Positions 37,393-46,970 of a stretch of 64,000 bases of DNA are shown here, piece after piece. The notes beneath the pieces are model-generated. The model was given only the letters and a program-made list of their open reading frames with translations. It was not told the origin of the DNA and did no database searches. The translations under genes and the position numbers were made by a program. Source of the DNA: Enterococcus faecium (GTDB lineage: Bacteria; Bacillota; Bacilli; Lactobacillales; Enterococcaceae); NCBI RefSeq assembly GCF_029023785.1, contig NZ_CP118955.1:1362501-1426500 (forward strand), read 5' to 3'. Position 1 is the first letter of the stretch; each line of letters opens with the position of its first letter.

Positions 37393-38154
37393 ATGAAGAA
37401 AAATAAAGTTATTTTAAGTATTAGTTTAGCAGCAGCATTGCTGTTTGCTGCTGGTTGTTCTGCAAACAACACGACTTCTTCTAGTTCGTCTACAGAAAGT
37501 TCAAAAAGTACATCTACTGCGGAAAGCACGACTGCCAGTAGCGTCGATTTGAACGCATTGGAATTACCACAATTGACGAAAGATGTCGCCGAAAATGAAG
37601 ATCTGGTCGAAATGGTGACGAATAAAGGCACAATCAAAATCAAATTATTTCCCGAATACGCACCAAAAGCGGTTGAAAACTTTATGACACATGCAAAAGA
37701 CGGTTACTACAACGGACTGACTTTCCATCGCGTCATCAAAGATTTCATGATCCAAGGTGGCGATCCTAAAGGCGATGGCACTGGAGGGGAAAGCATTTGG
37801 GGAGAAGGATTTGAAACAGAGATCAACAACCACCTTTATAATATAAGAGGTGCGTTATCTATGGCTCGCTCACAAGATCCTAACAGTAACGGCAGCCAGT
37901 TCTTTATCGTTCAAAATACAGATGATATGCATGATGGTCTTTTAAAAGACGACTATCCTCAAGCAATCATCGACGCTTATAAAAACGGCGGTTATCCTTC
38001 ACTAGATGGCCATTATACTGTCTTCGGCCAAGTGATTGAAGGAATGGATGTCGTGGATGCTATTGCAAATATCGAAACAGATAGTTCAGACAAACCAAAA
38101 GAAGAAGTAAAAATCGATAAAATCAATATACTGCAAGAAGCAAAACAAAAATAA
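37393..38154 (+). CDS. Cyclophilin-type peptidyl-prolyl isomerase lipoprotein
   Basis: This 253-residue extracellular, membrane-tethered foldase has a signal with lipobox LFAAGC (Cys22). A Ser/Thr-rich linker (about 25-50) and then a cyclophilin domain (about 68-250) follow. The family's [22 protein letters not shown] and GSQFFIV motifs are intact, so it should bind proline peptides. It likely helps fold secreted proteins. The ATG at 37393 follows GGAAAGGAACAGTT. A perfect 32-base palindrome lies just before the ribosome site. Confidence 0.92.
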   Translation: MKKNKVILSISLAAALLFAAGCSANNTTSSSSSTESSKSTSTAESTTASSVDLNALELPQLTKDVAENEDLVEMVTNKGTIKIKLFPEYAPKAVENFMTHAKDGYYNGLTFHRVIKDFMIQGGDPKGDGTGGESIWGEGFETEINNHLYNIRGALSMARSQDPNSNGSQFFIVQNTDDMHDGLLKDDYPQAIIDAYKNGGYPSLDGHYTVFGQVIEGMDVVDAIANIETDSSDKPKEEVKIDKINILQEAKQK

Positions 38155-38161
38155 AAAAATA

Positions 38162-38217
38162 ACGTCTGAATCCTGCATAGATGACAACGTATGCTAGGAT
38201 TCAGGCGTCTTCTTTTT
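38162..38217 (+). terminator. Terminator of the cyclophilin gene
   Basis: ACGTCTGAATCCT and AGGATTCAGGCGT (one G-T pair) enclose 21 bases, followed by CTTCTTTTT. Confidence 0.8.
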
Positions 38218-38268
38218 ACATAAAAAGCAAGTAAGCTTCCTTTTGTTTTGCTATATCAGGTTTTATAG

Positions 38269-38709
38269 TCAAGCATTTTGGTTGACGATGAACGTGAACT
38301 CGCACTCACAGACTTTTTTATCATCTACATATGCTGCAGATAACGCTGTACCGACTGATCCCTTCATTTTGGTGATTTCAAAATGACATTTCAGCACATC
38401 TCCTGGAACAACTTTTTGACGGAATTTGGCCTTATTGATCCCACCGATATAAGCTCTTTTTCCTAGAAACTCTTCTGATTTTAGGATAAGTATCGAACCT
38501 GCTTGTGCCAGTGTTTCTAGAATCAACGCACCCGGCATCACTGGATTGTCAGGAAAGTGACCTTGGAAAAAATCTTCATTGATTGTTACATTTTTTGTCG
38601 CAACGATCTTTTTTCCTGGTTCTAAAGTATCTACATAATCAATATAACAAATAGGATAACGATTAGGAATCAATTCCATTACTTCAGTAGCAGATAATAC
38701 GTAAGACAT
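38269..38709 (-). CDS. 3-hydroxyacyl-ACP dehydratase (FabZ/FabN family)
   Basis: This is a 146-residue hot-dog-fold dehydratase of fatty acid synthesis. The catalytic His51 is in FFQGHFPDNPVMPG and Glu65 is in LILETLAQ. The N-terminal IPNRYPICYIDYVD resembles the enterococcal FabN group, which also isomerises trans-2 to cis-3 decenoyl-ACP to make unsaturated fatty acids. A second FabZ would be expected elsewhere. In E. faecalis, fabN lies beside fabI, and here it is divergent from fabI. FabZ and FabN cannot be separated with certainty by eye. The ATG at 38709 follows AAGGAG; FabT-type palindromes lie upstream. Confidence 0.85.
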   Translation of the reverse strand: MSYVLSATEVMELIPNRYPICYIDYVDTLEPGKKIVATKNVTINEDFFQGHFPDNPVMPGALILETLAQAGSILILKSEEFLGKRAYIGGINKAKFRQKVVPGDVLKCHFEITKMKGSVGTALSAAYVDDKKVCECEFTFIVNQNA

Positions 38710-38747
38710 AATTAAACTCCTTCTTTCAGGCAATTGCCATTTTCATT

Positions 38748-38764
38748 ACTTTGACTATCAAAGT
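38748..38764. promoter_or_regulatory. FabT box 1
   Basis: ACTTTGACTATCAAAGT, a perfect 7-bp-arm palindrome of the FabT type, lies 39 bases upstream of the dehydratase start. Confidence 0.8.
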
Positions 38765-38812
38765 ATCATATTCCTAAATATTTAGCAATCTTTTTTTAAT
38801 TTAAGAAAAAAT

Positions 38813-38829
38813 AGTTTGACAATCAAAAC
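38813..38829. promoter_or_regulatory. FabT box 2
   Basis: AGTTTGACAATCAAAAC keeps the TTTGA-N3-TCAAA core. A third, half-conserved site (CGACTATCAAATT) is at 38890-38902, nearer fabI. Confidence 0.65.
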
Positions 38830-38928
38830 ATTTTGACTAATAATTAAGAAATCAAGAAGTTATTTTAGCTATTATTCTCTATTTTTTTACGACTATCAAA
38901 TTTTTATCAGAAACAAAGGAGAGTCATT

Positions 38929-39684
38929 ATGTCATTTCTAGAAGGAAAAAAAATCGTCATTATGGGCGTCGCTAACAAAAAAAGCATTGCTTGGGGTTGT
39001 GCTGAAGCAATGTTGAAACAAGGGGCAGAAATTATCTATACTTACCAAAATGAACGAATGAAAAAATCATTAGTCAAATTGGTCGGCGAAGAAGCATTCA
39101 CTGTAGAATGTGATGTTTCTAGCGACGAAAGCATCGAAAAAGCAATGAATGCCATCGGTGAATATGCTGGGGAGATCCACGGCCTTGTCCATGCAGTTGC
39201 TTACGCCAACAAAGAAGAATTGTCCGGAAATGTGTCTGATATTTCCAGAGACGGCTATCAATTAGCTCAAGATATCAGCAGCTACTCTTTAATTGCTGTA
39301 TCAAAATACGCACAACCGTTTCTTGCACCAAACAGCGGGATCGTTAGCATGACTTATCTAGGTTCAGAACGCGCAATCCCGAATTATAACATGATGGGTA
39401 TTGCGAAAGCTTCTCTTGAAGCTGCTATCCGTTATTTGGCAGCTGAGTTCTCGCCTAAAGGAATTCGGGTCAATGGAATCTCAGCTGGGGCAATCAAAAC
39501 ATTAGCTGTCACAGGTGTTAAAGACTATCAAAAACTGATCCAGTTATCTGAATCTCGTACGCCTGATCAGCAAGGTGTGACGATCGAAGAAGTCGGTAAT
39601 GCTTGTGCTTTCTTAATCAGCCCACTTTCCAGCGGAATCATCGGTGATATTATCTACGTTGACAAAGGTGTCCATCTTTCATAA
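38929..39684 (+). CDS. fabI: Enoyl-ACP reductase FabI
   Basis: This 251-residue NAD(P)H-dependent SDR carries out the last step of each elongation cycle. The Tyr-x6-Lys signature is Tyr153-Lys160 (YNMMGIAK), with a second Tyr143 in the substrate loop, and the N-terminal IMGVANKKSIAWG is typical of FabI rather than FabL. It is the triclosan-sensitive type by family. The ATG follows AAAGGAGAGTCATT. It is divergent from the FabZ/FabN gene with FabT boxes between. Confidence 0.95.
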   Translation: MSFLEGKKIVIMGVANKKSIAWGCAEAMLKQGAEIIYTYQNERMKKSLVKLVGEEAFTVECDVSSDESIEKAMNAIGEYAGEIHGLVHAVAYANKEELSGNVSDISRDGYQLAQDISSYSLIAVSKYAQPFLAPNSGIVSMTYLGSERAIPNYNMMGIAKASLEAAIRYLAAEFSPKGIRVNGISAGAIKTLAVTGVKDYQKLIQLSESRTPDQQGVTIEEVGNACAFLISPLSSGIIGDIIYVDKGVHLS

Positions 39685-39716
39685 ACTTTTGTTGCATTCT
39701 TTAAAGTAAAACATAT

Positions 39717-39760
39717 AAAAATCAGGAAAAAACTTTTTAAAGTCTCTTCCTGATTTTTTC
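39717..39760 (+). terminator. fabI terminator
   Basis: AAATCAGGAA and TTCCTGATTT enclose 18 bases and run into TTTT. Confidence 0.8.
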
Positions 39761-39793
39761 TTTTTACGTTTTTTTCAACTCATTACTTTGAAA

Positions 39794-40807
39794 TTATTCC
39801 ACGACTTCAATCCAGCCTTCTGGTGCTTCTATGTCTCCAAATTGAATACCTGTCAATTCATCATACAACCGTTTTGTTACTGGTCCTACTTCCGTTTCAC
39901 TATAAAATACATGAAGATTGTTATTGTGATAAATCCCACCGATTGGAGAAATAACAGCCGCTGTACCACATGCACCAGCTTCTGCAAATTGATCTAGATC
40001 ATCAATGAAAATATCTCCTTCAATTGCTTGCAGTCCTAGTCGTTCTTCAGCTAACTGCAACAAGGAATATTTCGTGATACTTGGTAAGATAGAGGGCGAT
40101 TGCGGAGTGATGAATTTTCCGTCTTTTGTAATTCCAAAGAAATTTGCTGCACCTACTTCTTCGATTTTCGTATGTGTGGCTGGATCAAGATAAACACAAT
40201 CTGAGTAATCCAGTTCTTTTGCTTCTGTTCCTGGAAGTAAACTCGCTGCGTAATTTCCGCCGACTTTTGCTGCACCAGTCCCCTTAGGAGCAGCACGATC
40301 GTAATCAGATACAATAAAATTCGTTGGTTTTAGTCCACCTTTGAAATACGCTCCTACTGGCGTACAGAAGACGACAAATAAATATTCTGGAGCTGGATGG
40401 ACACCAATGTTTTCACCGACCCCAATCAGTAAAGGGCGCAAGTATAATGTAGCGCCTGTTCCATAGGGCGGCACAAAATCTTCATTTGCTTTTACCACTT
40501 GCTTGACAGCATCAACGAACATCTTTTCAGGGACCATTGGCATCAGCAATCGTCTAGCACTTTGATTCATCCGTCGACTATTTTGTTCAGGTCGAAAGAG
40601 ATTGACCTTGCCGTCTTTTCGACGATAAGCTTTTAGACCTTCAAAACATTGCTGACCATAATGAAGCGCTGGAGAGCCTTCATGAATCGTCAGGTAATTA
40701 TCTTCTGTCAATTCTCCTTCTTCCCATTGTCCGTCTTTCCATTTGGCAATAAAACGCCAAGGAGTTTTGATATAAGAAAAACCTAGATTGTTCCAATCGA
40801 TTTGCAT
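39794..40807 (-). CDS. ilvE: Branched-chain amino acid aminotransferase
   Basis: This 337-residue PLP fold-type IV transaminase interconverts Leu, Ile and Val with their keto acids. The Schiff-base Lys181 is in [12 protein letters not shown], followed by the class signature region ([19 protein letters not shown]). The ATG at 40807 follows GAAGGTGGTAAGTAT. It is monocistronic, without biosynthetic ilv genes, so it likely serves catabolism or fatty-acid primer supply, close to the fab genes. A CodY half-site-like GCTGAAAATA is upstream but weak. Confidence 0.95.
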   Translation of the reverse strand: MQIDWNNLGFSYIKTPWRFIAKWKDGQWEEGELTEDNYLTIHEGSPALHYGQQCFEGLKAYRRKDGKVNLFRPEQNSRRMNQSARRLLMPMVPEKMFVDAVKQVVKANEDFVPPYGTGATLYLRPLLIGVGENIGVHPAPEYLFVVFCTPVGAYFKGGLKPTNFIVSDYDRAAPKGTGAAKVGGNYAASLLPGTEAKELDYSDCVYLDPATHTKIEEVGAANFFGITKDGKFITPQSPSILPSITKYSLLQLAEERLGLQAIEGDIFIDDLDQFAEAGACGTAAVISPIGGIYHNNNLHVFYSETEVGPVTKRLYDELTGIQFGDIEAPEGWIEVVE

Positions 40808-40971
40808 ATACTTACCACCTTCGTTATTTTCTCCACATTTTATCATTATCCATATTATTTGTCATTTTATTTTCAGCTTTTTTCCTTCATTATAGTTATT
40901 TTTGCTATTTCCTTTTTTGAAAACTTCTTGGTACAATACAGAAAGAATCAAATTTTAGAAAAGAGGATTTT

Positions 40972-41892
40972 ATGTTTTCATTATTAGCAACTGCCGGTAC
41001 GACAGACTCTTCTGGCGAGACATTGACAGATCAAGCTGTCAGCAAAGTAAATGCGTTTCAGCGGTTTTGGGACGGGATTGATTGGGACGCCATTTTGGCT
41101 GCCTTTATCCAAAAAAGTTTATATCTGATTTTTTTGATCGTCCTTTTTTGGATTCTTCACCGTGTGGGAAAATATCTGATTGATAAGTCTTTTAATCAGT
41201 ATTCTAAAAAAGCCATTCTAAACGAGAGCCGCTTAAAGACTTTACATAGTCTTTTAAATACTATTTTTCATTATACCCTTGGTTTCTTTTTTATCTATGC
41301 AATTTTATCTGCTATCGGTGTGCCGATCGGATCACTTTTGGCTGGTGCCGGAATTGCAGGTGTGGCAATCGGTCTTGGTGCCCAAGGGTTCATGAGTGAT
41401 GTTATTACCGGATTTTTTATTATCATGGAACAACAGATGGATGTTGGGGACTACATCAAGCTAGCAAACTTAACGATTGAAGGAACCGTCGTATCTGTTG
41501 GTATCCGTACCCTTCAGCTGAAAGCAACGGATGGTACTGTCCATTTCATCCCGAATCGAAACATCACCACGATCAGCAATCTCTCTCGTGCAAATATGCA
41601 AGTACTTTTAGATATTCGGATTGTTCCTGAAGAAGGATATGACAAAATCTATGAGATCATTGATCGAGTAAATCGTACATTAGCTGAAAAATACCAAGAA
41701 GAGCTCCAAACTGAACCTTCTATCTTTGGATTAGTGGATCTTGGAAACAGCAATTTTGCGATTCGTACGGTCTGCTACGCATTGAACGGAAAACAATATG
41801 CCTTAAAAGAAGAGTTCTTGAGCTCCTATGTCAAAGAATTGACAGCTTCTGGTTTCACGATTCCGAACAGTCCAATTGCTGTCGGAAAATAA
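40972..41892 (+). CDS. Small-conductance mechanosensitive channel (MscS family)
   Basis: This 306-residue channel has three membrane segments (about 45-67, 94-118 and 120-142). The pore-lining helix is rich in Gly and Ala (GSLLAGAGIAGVAIGLGAQGFMSD), the MscS hallmark, followed by the beta domain (DVGDYIKLANLTIEGTVVSVGIRT) and an alpha/beta C-terminus. It resembles Bacillus YkuT. It opens on membrane tension to release solutes in hypo-osmotic shock. The ATG follows AAAAGAGGATTTT. Confidence 0.9.
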   Translation: MFSLLATAGTTDSSGETLTDQAVSKVNAFQRFWDGIDWDAILAAFIQKSLYLIFLIVLFWILHRVGKYLIDKSFNQYSKKAILNESRLKTLHSLLNTIFHYTLGFFFIYAILSAIGVPIGSLLAGAGIAGVAIGLGAQGFMSDVITGFFIIMEQQMDVGDYIKLANLTIEGTVVSVGIRTLQLKATDGTVHFIPNRNITTISNLSRANMQVLLDIRIVPEEGYDKIYEIIDRVNRTLAEKYQEELQTEPSIFGLVDLGNSNFAIRTVCYALNGKQYALKEEFLSSYVKELTASGFTIPNSPIAVGK

Positions 41893-41925
41893 TTTGGACA
41901 AACGATGCAACGAATCTCACTAAAA

Positions 41926-42097
41926 AGAGCGTGGGACAAAAGTAAAGAACACTTTTGTCCCACGCTCTAAACACGTATAAACGGCGGAAGCAGAAGCAAC
42001 TCCTTCGGAAATAAGCTGAAATTCACAAAAATTTGAAAAGCAATTTTCGTGAATTCCTTCTTATTTCTTGGAGTTAAACGCTTTTGTCCCAGCCTCT
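41926..42097. repeat. Stem-loop repeat element (copy E)
   Basis: The terminal sequences AGAGCGTGGGACAAAAGT and CTTTTGTCCCAGCCTCT are near-exact inverted repeats about 172 bases apart. The first end closes its own hairpin (ACTTTTGTCCCACGCTCT). The middle forms a long imperfect stem (AACTCC/GGAGTT, GAAATAAG/CTTATTTC, AATTCAC/GTGAATT). It lies between the convergent MscS and CBS-protein genes and likely terminates both. Confidence 0.8.
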
Positions 42098-42171
42098 TTT
42101 TCAAGATAAAGTCAAAACTGGTACGCTGTTTTTTCTACTTATTTTTTGATTATCTTTTAGTTTCTCGTTCT

Positions 42172-42672
42172 TTAGCTCACGATATCGATTTGTTCTTTTA
42201 ATTCTTCGATTTTCGGAGACAATATATTACGACGTTCTAATTCATGCACCATGAAGTTTACGGCTTTAAGCAGCTCTTTTCTTGTAATGATTCCTTTGAA
42301 AATCCGATCTTCTGTGACAACCGGTAAAAAAGGCGAATCGACTAACAAATGGAGTACTTCTTCTAGTTCCCAATTTTCATCAATTGTCGGAACATCTGTT
42401 TCTGTCACATCAGCAACCGTTAGTCCTTCTAACGGGTCCATGCTGATTGTTTGCAAGTCAATCATTTTATTGACCACATCTGATAAACTTACTAGTCCTA
42501 CAAAGTGATCATCTTTTCCTAATACAGGAATTTTGGAATAACCGACCTTCGATAACACAAGTAAACCATGGGACAATGGATGATGATACATAACATTTGC
42601 CACATTTTCTGCAGGAATCAAAAACGTTTCCTGATTTTCCAGCAGCATTTCTCTTACTATAGGTCCAATCAT
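42172..42672 (-). CDS. cbpB: CBS-domain protein (CbpB/DarB, c-di-AMP-binding type)
   Basis: This 166-residue protein consists of two CBS domains (about 18-80 and 88-145) with no enzyme domain, the architecture of Bacillus YkuL/DarB and Listeria CbpB. These bind c-di-AMP and, when free, stimulate Rel or pyruvate carboxylase. The motifs SKIPVLGKDDHFVGLVSLSD and PFLPVVTEDRIFKGIITRKEL mark the two domains. It is last of the murI, rph-rdgB and yfcE group, 106 bases after yfcE. The function is inferred from the family. Confidence 0.82.
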   Translation of the reverse strand: MIGPIVREMLLENQETFLIPAENVANVMYHHPLSHGLLVLSKVGYSKIPVLGKDDHFVGLVSLSDVVNKMIDLQTISMDPLEGLTVADVTETDVPTIDENWELEEVLHLLVDSPFLPVVTEDRIFKGIITRKELLKAVNFMVHELERRNILSPKIEELKEQIDIVS

Positions 42673-42778
42673 CTGATGGCCTCCATTTCTATTTCATTCA
42701 ACACTACTATTTTACCGAAACCGGATGCAAAATTCATAAAATAAAGCTTATTTTTATTAAAAATTAGAGTTTTTTTAT

Positions 42779-43297
42779 TCAGCGCTCTCTCGAAAAAGAA
42801 AAGGCCAACTCTTCAACTGCCTGATGGGCACGGTTATAGTATTGAACAGAAATTTGGTCATCTAAACTTTCGATAAGAGCATATGATGGGATTTGGATCG
42901 GGCCTCTAGGCTGAGAAATGCTACCAGGATTCAAAAACAGGATTTTCTGATCCATCTCACAGCCTATTTGATGGGTATGACCAAAAAACACCATATCGGC
43001 AGTTGCAGCTCGAGCTTCGATTGCTAACTGTGTCAAACCAAATCGGACATTCGATAAATGACCGTGAGTCATGAATACTGTATCCTGACCAGTTTGGATC
43101 ACTTTTTTCTGTTCGAATCCTGGTCCATAATCACAATTACCTTGAACCACTTGGAATGTATCCCATAATGGGTCAGAAGCTTCTAATTCCGAATCACCAC
43201 AATGGAAAAAGATATCCACTTCAGAACGATAACGATCTACTAAGTCAACGAGGATATCTCTGTCTCCATGATTATCACTTACTACTAAATACCGCAT
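42779..43297 (-). CDS. YfcE/YsnB-type metallophosphodiesterase
   Basis: This 172-residue two-metal phosphoesterase shows the metallophosphatase motifs in order: VVSDNHGD (4-11), FHCGDSE, VQGNCDY, MTHGH and GHTHQ. The small MJ0936/YfcE type acts on model phosphodiesters; the natural substrate is unknown. The ATG overlaps the end of the RNase PH-RdgB gene without a gap, so it is translationally coupled, as in the Bacillus rph-ysnA-ysnB operon. Confidence 0.88.
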   Translation of the reverse strand: MRYLVVSDNHGDRDILVDLVDRYRSEVDIFFHCGDSELEASDPLWDTFQVVQGNCDYGPGFEQKKVIQTGQDTVFMTHGHLSNVRFGLTQLAIEARAATADMVFFGHTHQIGCEMDQKILFLNPGSISQPRGPIQIPSYALIESLDDQISVQYYNRAHQAVEELAFSFSRER

Positions 43298-44653
43298 CTA
43301 TCTCTCTCCTTCCAGCCATTGTTTCCACTCGGCACTCAATTTTTTCATTGCTTGAGCCCGATGACTGATCTTGTTTTTTTCTTCGCTCGATAATTCTGCT
43401 GCTGTTTGTTTCTTACCTTCTGGGATAAATAAAGGATCATACCCAAAGCCATTTTCGCCAGATGGTATACGGGCTACTCGACCGGGCCATTCCGCTTCTA
43501 CTACAAGGCTGTCTTTTTTGGGTGCCGCGAATACTAACGTACAATGGAATTGTGCTGTTCTTTTTTCATCCGGCACATCTGTCAATTCATATAATAATTT
43601 GGCGTTATTCCCCGCATCACTTTTTTGTTCCCCTGCAAAACGTGCAGAATAGATTCCTGGCATACCGCCTAAAGCATCCACTTTCAAACCTGAATCATCT
43701 GCTAAGACTGGCTGATCAAGCAATTGTGCAATCGTTTCTGCTTTTAATCGGGCATTTTCTTCAAATGTGCTGCCAGTTTCTTCCACATCTGGCAATTCAG
43801 GATAGTCAAGTAATGTTTTTACATGATATCCCGCTTCTTTGAACATATTTCGAAACTCTTCTGCTTTTCCTGGATTTCTTGTCGCAATGATGATTGTTTT
43901 TGTTTCTTCTATCCGCTCATCATTTTGAGCAAACTCTGTTAGCAAAGCATGTTTTTGCTCTTTGATCAAATCTTCAATCGCGTTTTTTCCAAAAAAGAGC
44001 ATTTCATTCAACTGTTCACCATCAAACGTTGCTTCTTCTCCAGTTCCTTGAATCTCCACGAATTTTCCAGATTCTGTCATTACAAGATTCATGTCTACAA
44101 GTGCTGCGGAATCTTCTTGGTAATCCAAATCTGTGACGCAAGTCCCATCTGGTAAGATTCCTACGCTAACTGCAGCAAGATGTTCTTTGATTGGATCTTC
44201 TGACAATTCTTTTTCTCTTAAAAGTTTTTCAATGGCTAATTTCAATGCCACGAATGCCCCAGTGATACTTGCTGTTCTAGTACCGCCATCCGCTTGGATC
44301 ACATCGCAGTCTACGATGATACTACGTTCTCCTATTTTTTCCAAGTCTACTACTGCACGCAAGGAACGACCAATAAGACGCTGGATTTCCATTGTTCTAC
44401 CAGAAAGTTTTCCTTTGCTGCTTTCTCTACGATTTCTCGTACTCGTTGCTCGAGGCAGCATACTATATTCTGCTGTCACCCACCCTGTTCCTGTTTCTCT
44501 CAAAAAGGGAGGTACAGAATCTTCTATTGTTGCAGAACAAATAACTGTTGTATCACCAAAACGGATCACTACCGATCCTTCTGGATATTTGAAAACATTT
44601 GTTTGAAGCTCCAGTTTGCGAAGCTCTTGGGCTTTTCTCCCGTCATGACGCAT
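43298..44653 (-). CDS. RNase PH fused to XTP/dITP pyrophosphatase
   Basis: This 451-residue two-domain protein has residues 1-245 as RNase PH, the phosphorolytic 3' tRNA-trimming enzyme ([31 protein letters not shown] loop; [18 protein letters not shown]). Residues 253-451 are RdgB/HAM1, which removes non-canonical purine nucleotides ([11 protein letters not shown] at 257-267; [21 protein letters not shown]). In Bacillus these are separate, adjacent genes (rph, ysnA), so the fusion is a simple loss of the stop between them and occurs in some lactic acid bacteria. It lies between murI (two bases upstream) and yfcE. Confidence 0.93.
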   Translation of the reverse strand: MRHDGRKAQELRKLELQTNVFKYPEGSVVIRFGDTTVICSATIEDSVPPFLRETGTGWVTAEYSMLPRATSTRNRRESSKGKLSGRTMEIQRLIGRSLRAVVDLEKIGERSIIVDCDVIQADGGTRTASITGAFVALKLAIEKLLREKELSEDPIKEHLAAVSVGILPDGTCVTDLDYQEDSAALVDMNLVMTESGKFVEIQGTGEEATFDGEQLNEMLFFGKNAIEDLIKEQKHALLTEFAQNDERIEETKTIIIATRNPGKAEEFRNMFKEAGYHVKTLLDYPELPDVEETGSTFEENARLKAETIAQLLDQPVLADDSGLKVDALGGMPGIYSARFAGEQKSDAGNNAKLLYELTDVPDEKRTAQFHCTLVFAAPKKDSLVVEAEWPGRVARIPSGENGFGYDPLFIPEGKKQTAAELSSEEKNKISHRAQAMKKLSAEWKQWLEGER

Positions 44654-44655
44654 CC

Positions 44656-45489
44656 TTATTTTCCTCCCAATTCGATATGTTCTACATTTAAGTGTCCGAT
44701 TCCAAGCCAGTCTTCAGCTATTTCCTCGAAAAGTTTGGCAGAGCCAGTTGTATAAAACTGGCATAATGTCCGACCATTTTGCGGTGAATTGCTCAGATTG
44801 AAATAATCTAACAGCATAGATACTTCACCTACTGTTTCTGCTCCAGAATCGATCAGTTGAACATTTTCTCCCATTACATTTTGAATGATGGGGCGTAATA
44901 ATGGATAATGGGTGCATCCCAAAATCAATGTATCGATTTTTTTAGTGGTTAAAGGAGCTAATGTTTCTGCCACAATTTTTTTCGCCACCGATGAATGGTA
45001 TTCATTACTTTCGACAACTGAAACAAATTTTGGACAAGCAAGACTTGTCACAGTCAATTCTGGTACTTTCTCTTTCAGTGCTTTTTCATAAGCTTGACTT
45101 TTTACCGTACCAATCGTACCGATAATGCCAACTTGTTTATTTTGTGTTTTTTTTACTGCCGCTCTAGTACCGGGAAGGATCACACCGATGACTGGAATAG
45201 AAAGAGCAGCTTTGATTTCTTCTAAAGCCACCGCAGTTGCGGTATTGCAGGCGATCACCAGCATCTTGATTCCTTGCTCCACCAGATAATCCGTCATTTC
45301 CCAAGTATACTGTATTACCTGTTCCGCGGGTCTAGGGCCATATGGGCAGCGTGCTGTGTCTCCTACAAATAAAATATTTTCATTCGGTAATTGTTTCAGG
45401 GCTTCTTTTACTACAGTCAAGCCGCCGACACCTGAATCAATAAATCCGATAGGGCGATTATCTGTCAATCGTATCATCCTTTTTTTCAA
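44656..45489 (-). CDS. murI: Glutamate racemase
   Basis: This 277-residue cofactor-independent racemase supplies D-glutamate for peptidoglycan. The two catalytic cysteines are Cys81 (VIACNTATA) and Cys192 (LGCTHYPLL), with the proton-shuttling Asp18-Ser19 in FIDSGVGG. The start codon is TTG at 45489 with GGGAGG ten bases before it; the ATG four codons later has no room for a ribosome site. It heads the operon with rph-rdgB, yfcE and probably cbpB. Confidence 0.95.
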   Translation of the reverse strand: MKKRMIRLTDNRPIGFIDSGVGGLTVVKEALKQLPNENILFVGDTARCPYGPRPAEQVIQYTWEMTDYLVEQGIKMLVIACNTATAVALEEIKAALSIPVIGVILPGTRAAVKKTQNKQVGIIGTIGTVKSQAYEKALKEKVPELTVTSLACPKFVSVVESNEYHSSVAKKIVAETLAPLTTKKIDTLILGCTHYPLLRPIIQNVMGENVQLIDSGAETVGEVSMLLDYFNLSNSPQNGRTLCQFYTTGSAKLFEEIAEDWLGIGHLNVEHIELGGK

Positions 45490-45590
45490 TAAATTCTATC
45501 CTCCCTATTGTGTACTTTTTAGCGTGAATTTTCAAGTGCTCTTACTTGCTTAAAACAATCGAAATCTCTTTTTTTCGAATGGAAAGAGGA

Positions 45591-45627
45591 AAAGCGGTTG
45601 TGACTTTAGTTTGCCACAACCGCTAAA
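45591..45627 (-). terminator. Terminator of the glutamine ABC operon
   Basis: AGCGGTTGTG and CACAACCGCT enclose 12 bases. The stem shares the TTGTGAC motif of the repeat-family hairpins. Confidence 0.75.
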
Positions 45628-45638
45628 AGAATCATCTA

Positions 45639-46295
45639 TTAATAACTGTACCGTCTCTTTTCCAAGTAACCGGAAAGCAGAGAAAGCGCGTAACATACCA
45701 CGAAGTACATAAGTGTCATGATGATGAACATCGGAAGCACATAATTGGTGTTCTGTCCATAAATAATACGTGCCTGATGAGAAAGTTCAGGTAAAGAAAT
45801 GATTACTGCTAATGAAGTATCTTTGATCAGTGAAATCAATTGGCTCACAATTGCCGGGATCATTGATTTAAATGCTTGCGGTAACACGATCGTTCGCATC
45901 GTTTCTACATAAGTCAGTCCCGTTGATAATCCTGCTTCCATCTGTCCTTTTGGAACAGCATTGAGTCCAGCTCGGAAAATTTCCGACAACATAGCTGACT
46001 CAAAAATCGTTAATGCTGCAACAGCGGACCAGAAGATGTTCATCTGAATGCCGATTTGAGGTAAGGCAAAGTAAGTGAAGAAAATGATCAATAATAATGG
46101 AAGATTCCGTATAATATCAATCACTACACCAAGGATTTTGGAAAAGAAAGGGATATTCGCAAAACGAATCACACCTGTCAGACCACCGATCAAGAAACTA
46201 AAAATGATCGAAAACAATGAAACTTCAACAGTAACCTTTAATCCTTCCAATAAAAAACGGATATTCATCCATGAAAAAGCGCCGCTAAAATCCAT
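45639..46295 (-). CDS. Polar amino acid ABC transporter permease (second)
   Basis: This 218-residue permease has five membrane helices. The family's EAA-like cytoplasmic loop is present (EAGLSTGLTYVETMRTIVLPQAFKSMIPAIVSQLISLIKDTSL). It is last of four genes with glnQ-type ATPase, binding protein and a first permease, so it forms the second half of the membrane channel. Glutamine or glutamate is the likely substrate. Confidence 0.88.
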   Translation of the reverse strand: MDFSGAFSWMNIRFLLEGLKVTVEVSLFSIIFSFLIGGLTGVIRFANIPFFSKILGVVIDIIRNLPLLLIIFFTYFALPQIGIQMNIFWSAVAALTIFESAMLSEIFRAGLNAVPKGQMEAGLSTGLTYVETMRTIVLPQAFKSMIPAIVSQLISLIKDTSLAVIISLPELSHQARIIYGQNTNYVLPMFIIMTLMYFVVCYALSLLSGYLEKRRYSY

Positions 46296-46310
46296 GTATT
46301 TCCCCTCCTT

Positions 46311-46958
46311 CTATGAACGAACCGCCCATTTTTTCTCAAGATAAACCATTAAGTAAGATAACGGTAGCGTGATAACTAAGTAAAATAACCCAACGATGAT
46401 ATACGTATCGAAGGTATTGAATGTTTCACTGGCGATCAAGTCTCCTTGATACATCAAATCTAAACCAGCTACGATTGCTAAAATAGATGAATTTTTTACG
46501 AGGTTGATAAATTGGTTGCCTAATGGCGGAATAACGATTTTGAATGCTTGCGGTAAAACAATATAACGCATGATTTCTGAATAGGTAAAACCAGAAGATA
46601 GTCCTGCTTCTGTTTGACCTTTTGGTACGGTTTGAATCCCTGAACGTACTGTTTCAGCAATAAAAGCAGATGTATAGATCGTTAATCCAATCGTACCTGC
46701 TTGGAATCCATCTAGATTAAACCAATAAATCGGTACGACAACATAAAAAAACATCACGATGATTAATAATGGAATGTTTCTAAAAAATTCTACATATGCC
46801 TTTGCTAAGGCGCTCACTACTTTATTCTTTGATAATTGGAAGATTGCCATTAACGTTCCGATAATCAAACTAAACACAAGTGCTAAGACACTCGAAAACA
46901 ATGTGATCTTGAACCCGTCGACAAAGATTGGTCCATAAGTCTGTATCAATTCGCTCAT
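46311..46958 (-). CDS. Polar amino acid ABC transporter permease (first)
   Basis: This 215-residue permease is homologous to its neighbour, with the same loop (EAGLSSGFTYSEIMRYIVLPQAFKIVIPPLGNQFINLVKNSSIL). It has five hydrophobic segments. The ATG at 46958 follows GGGGGAGAGGCA. It lies 12 bases after the binding-protein gene and 15 before the second permease. Confidence 0.88.
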   Translation of the reverse strand: MSELIQTYGPIFVDGFKITLFSSVLALVFSLIIGTLMAIFQLSKNKVVSALAKAYVEFFRNIPLLIIVMFFYVVVPIYWFNLDGFQAGTIGLTIYTSAFIAETVRSGIQTVPKGQTEAGLSSGFTYSEIMRYIVLPQAFKIVIPPLGNQFINLVKNSSILAIVAGLDLMYQGDLIASETFNTFDTYIIVGLFYLVITLPLSYLMVYLEKKWAVRS

Positions 46959-46970
46959 TGCCTCTCCCCC

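Noticed and set aside
40847..40900. CodY box before ilvE
   Set aside because: Only a half-site-like GCTGAAAATA with about five mismatches to the full consensus.
42251..42508. Plus-strand frame over the CBS-protein gene
   Set aside because: Shadow of a clear CBS-domain gene; no ribosome site.
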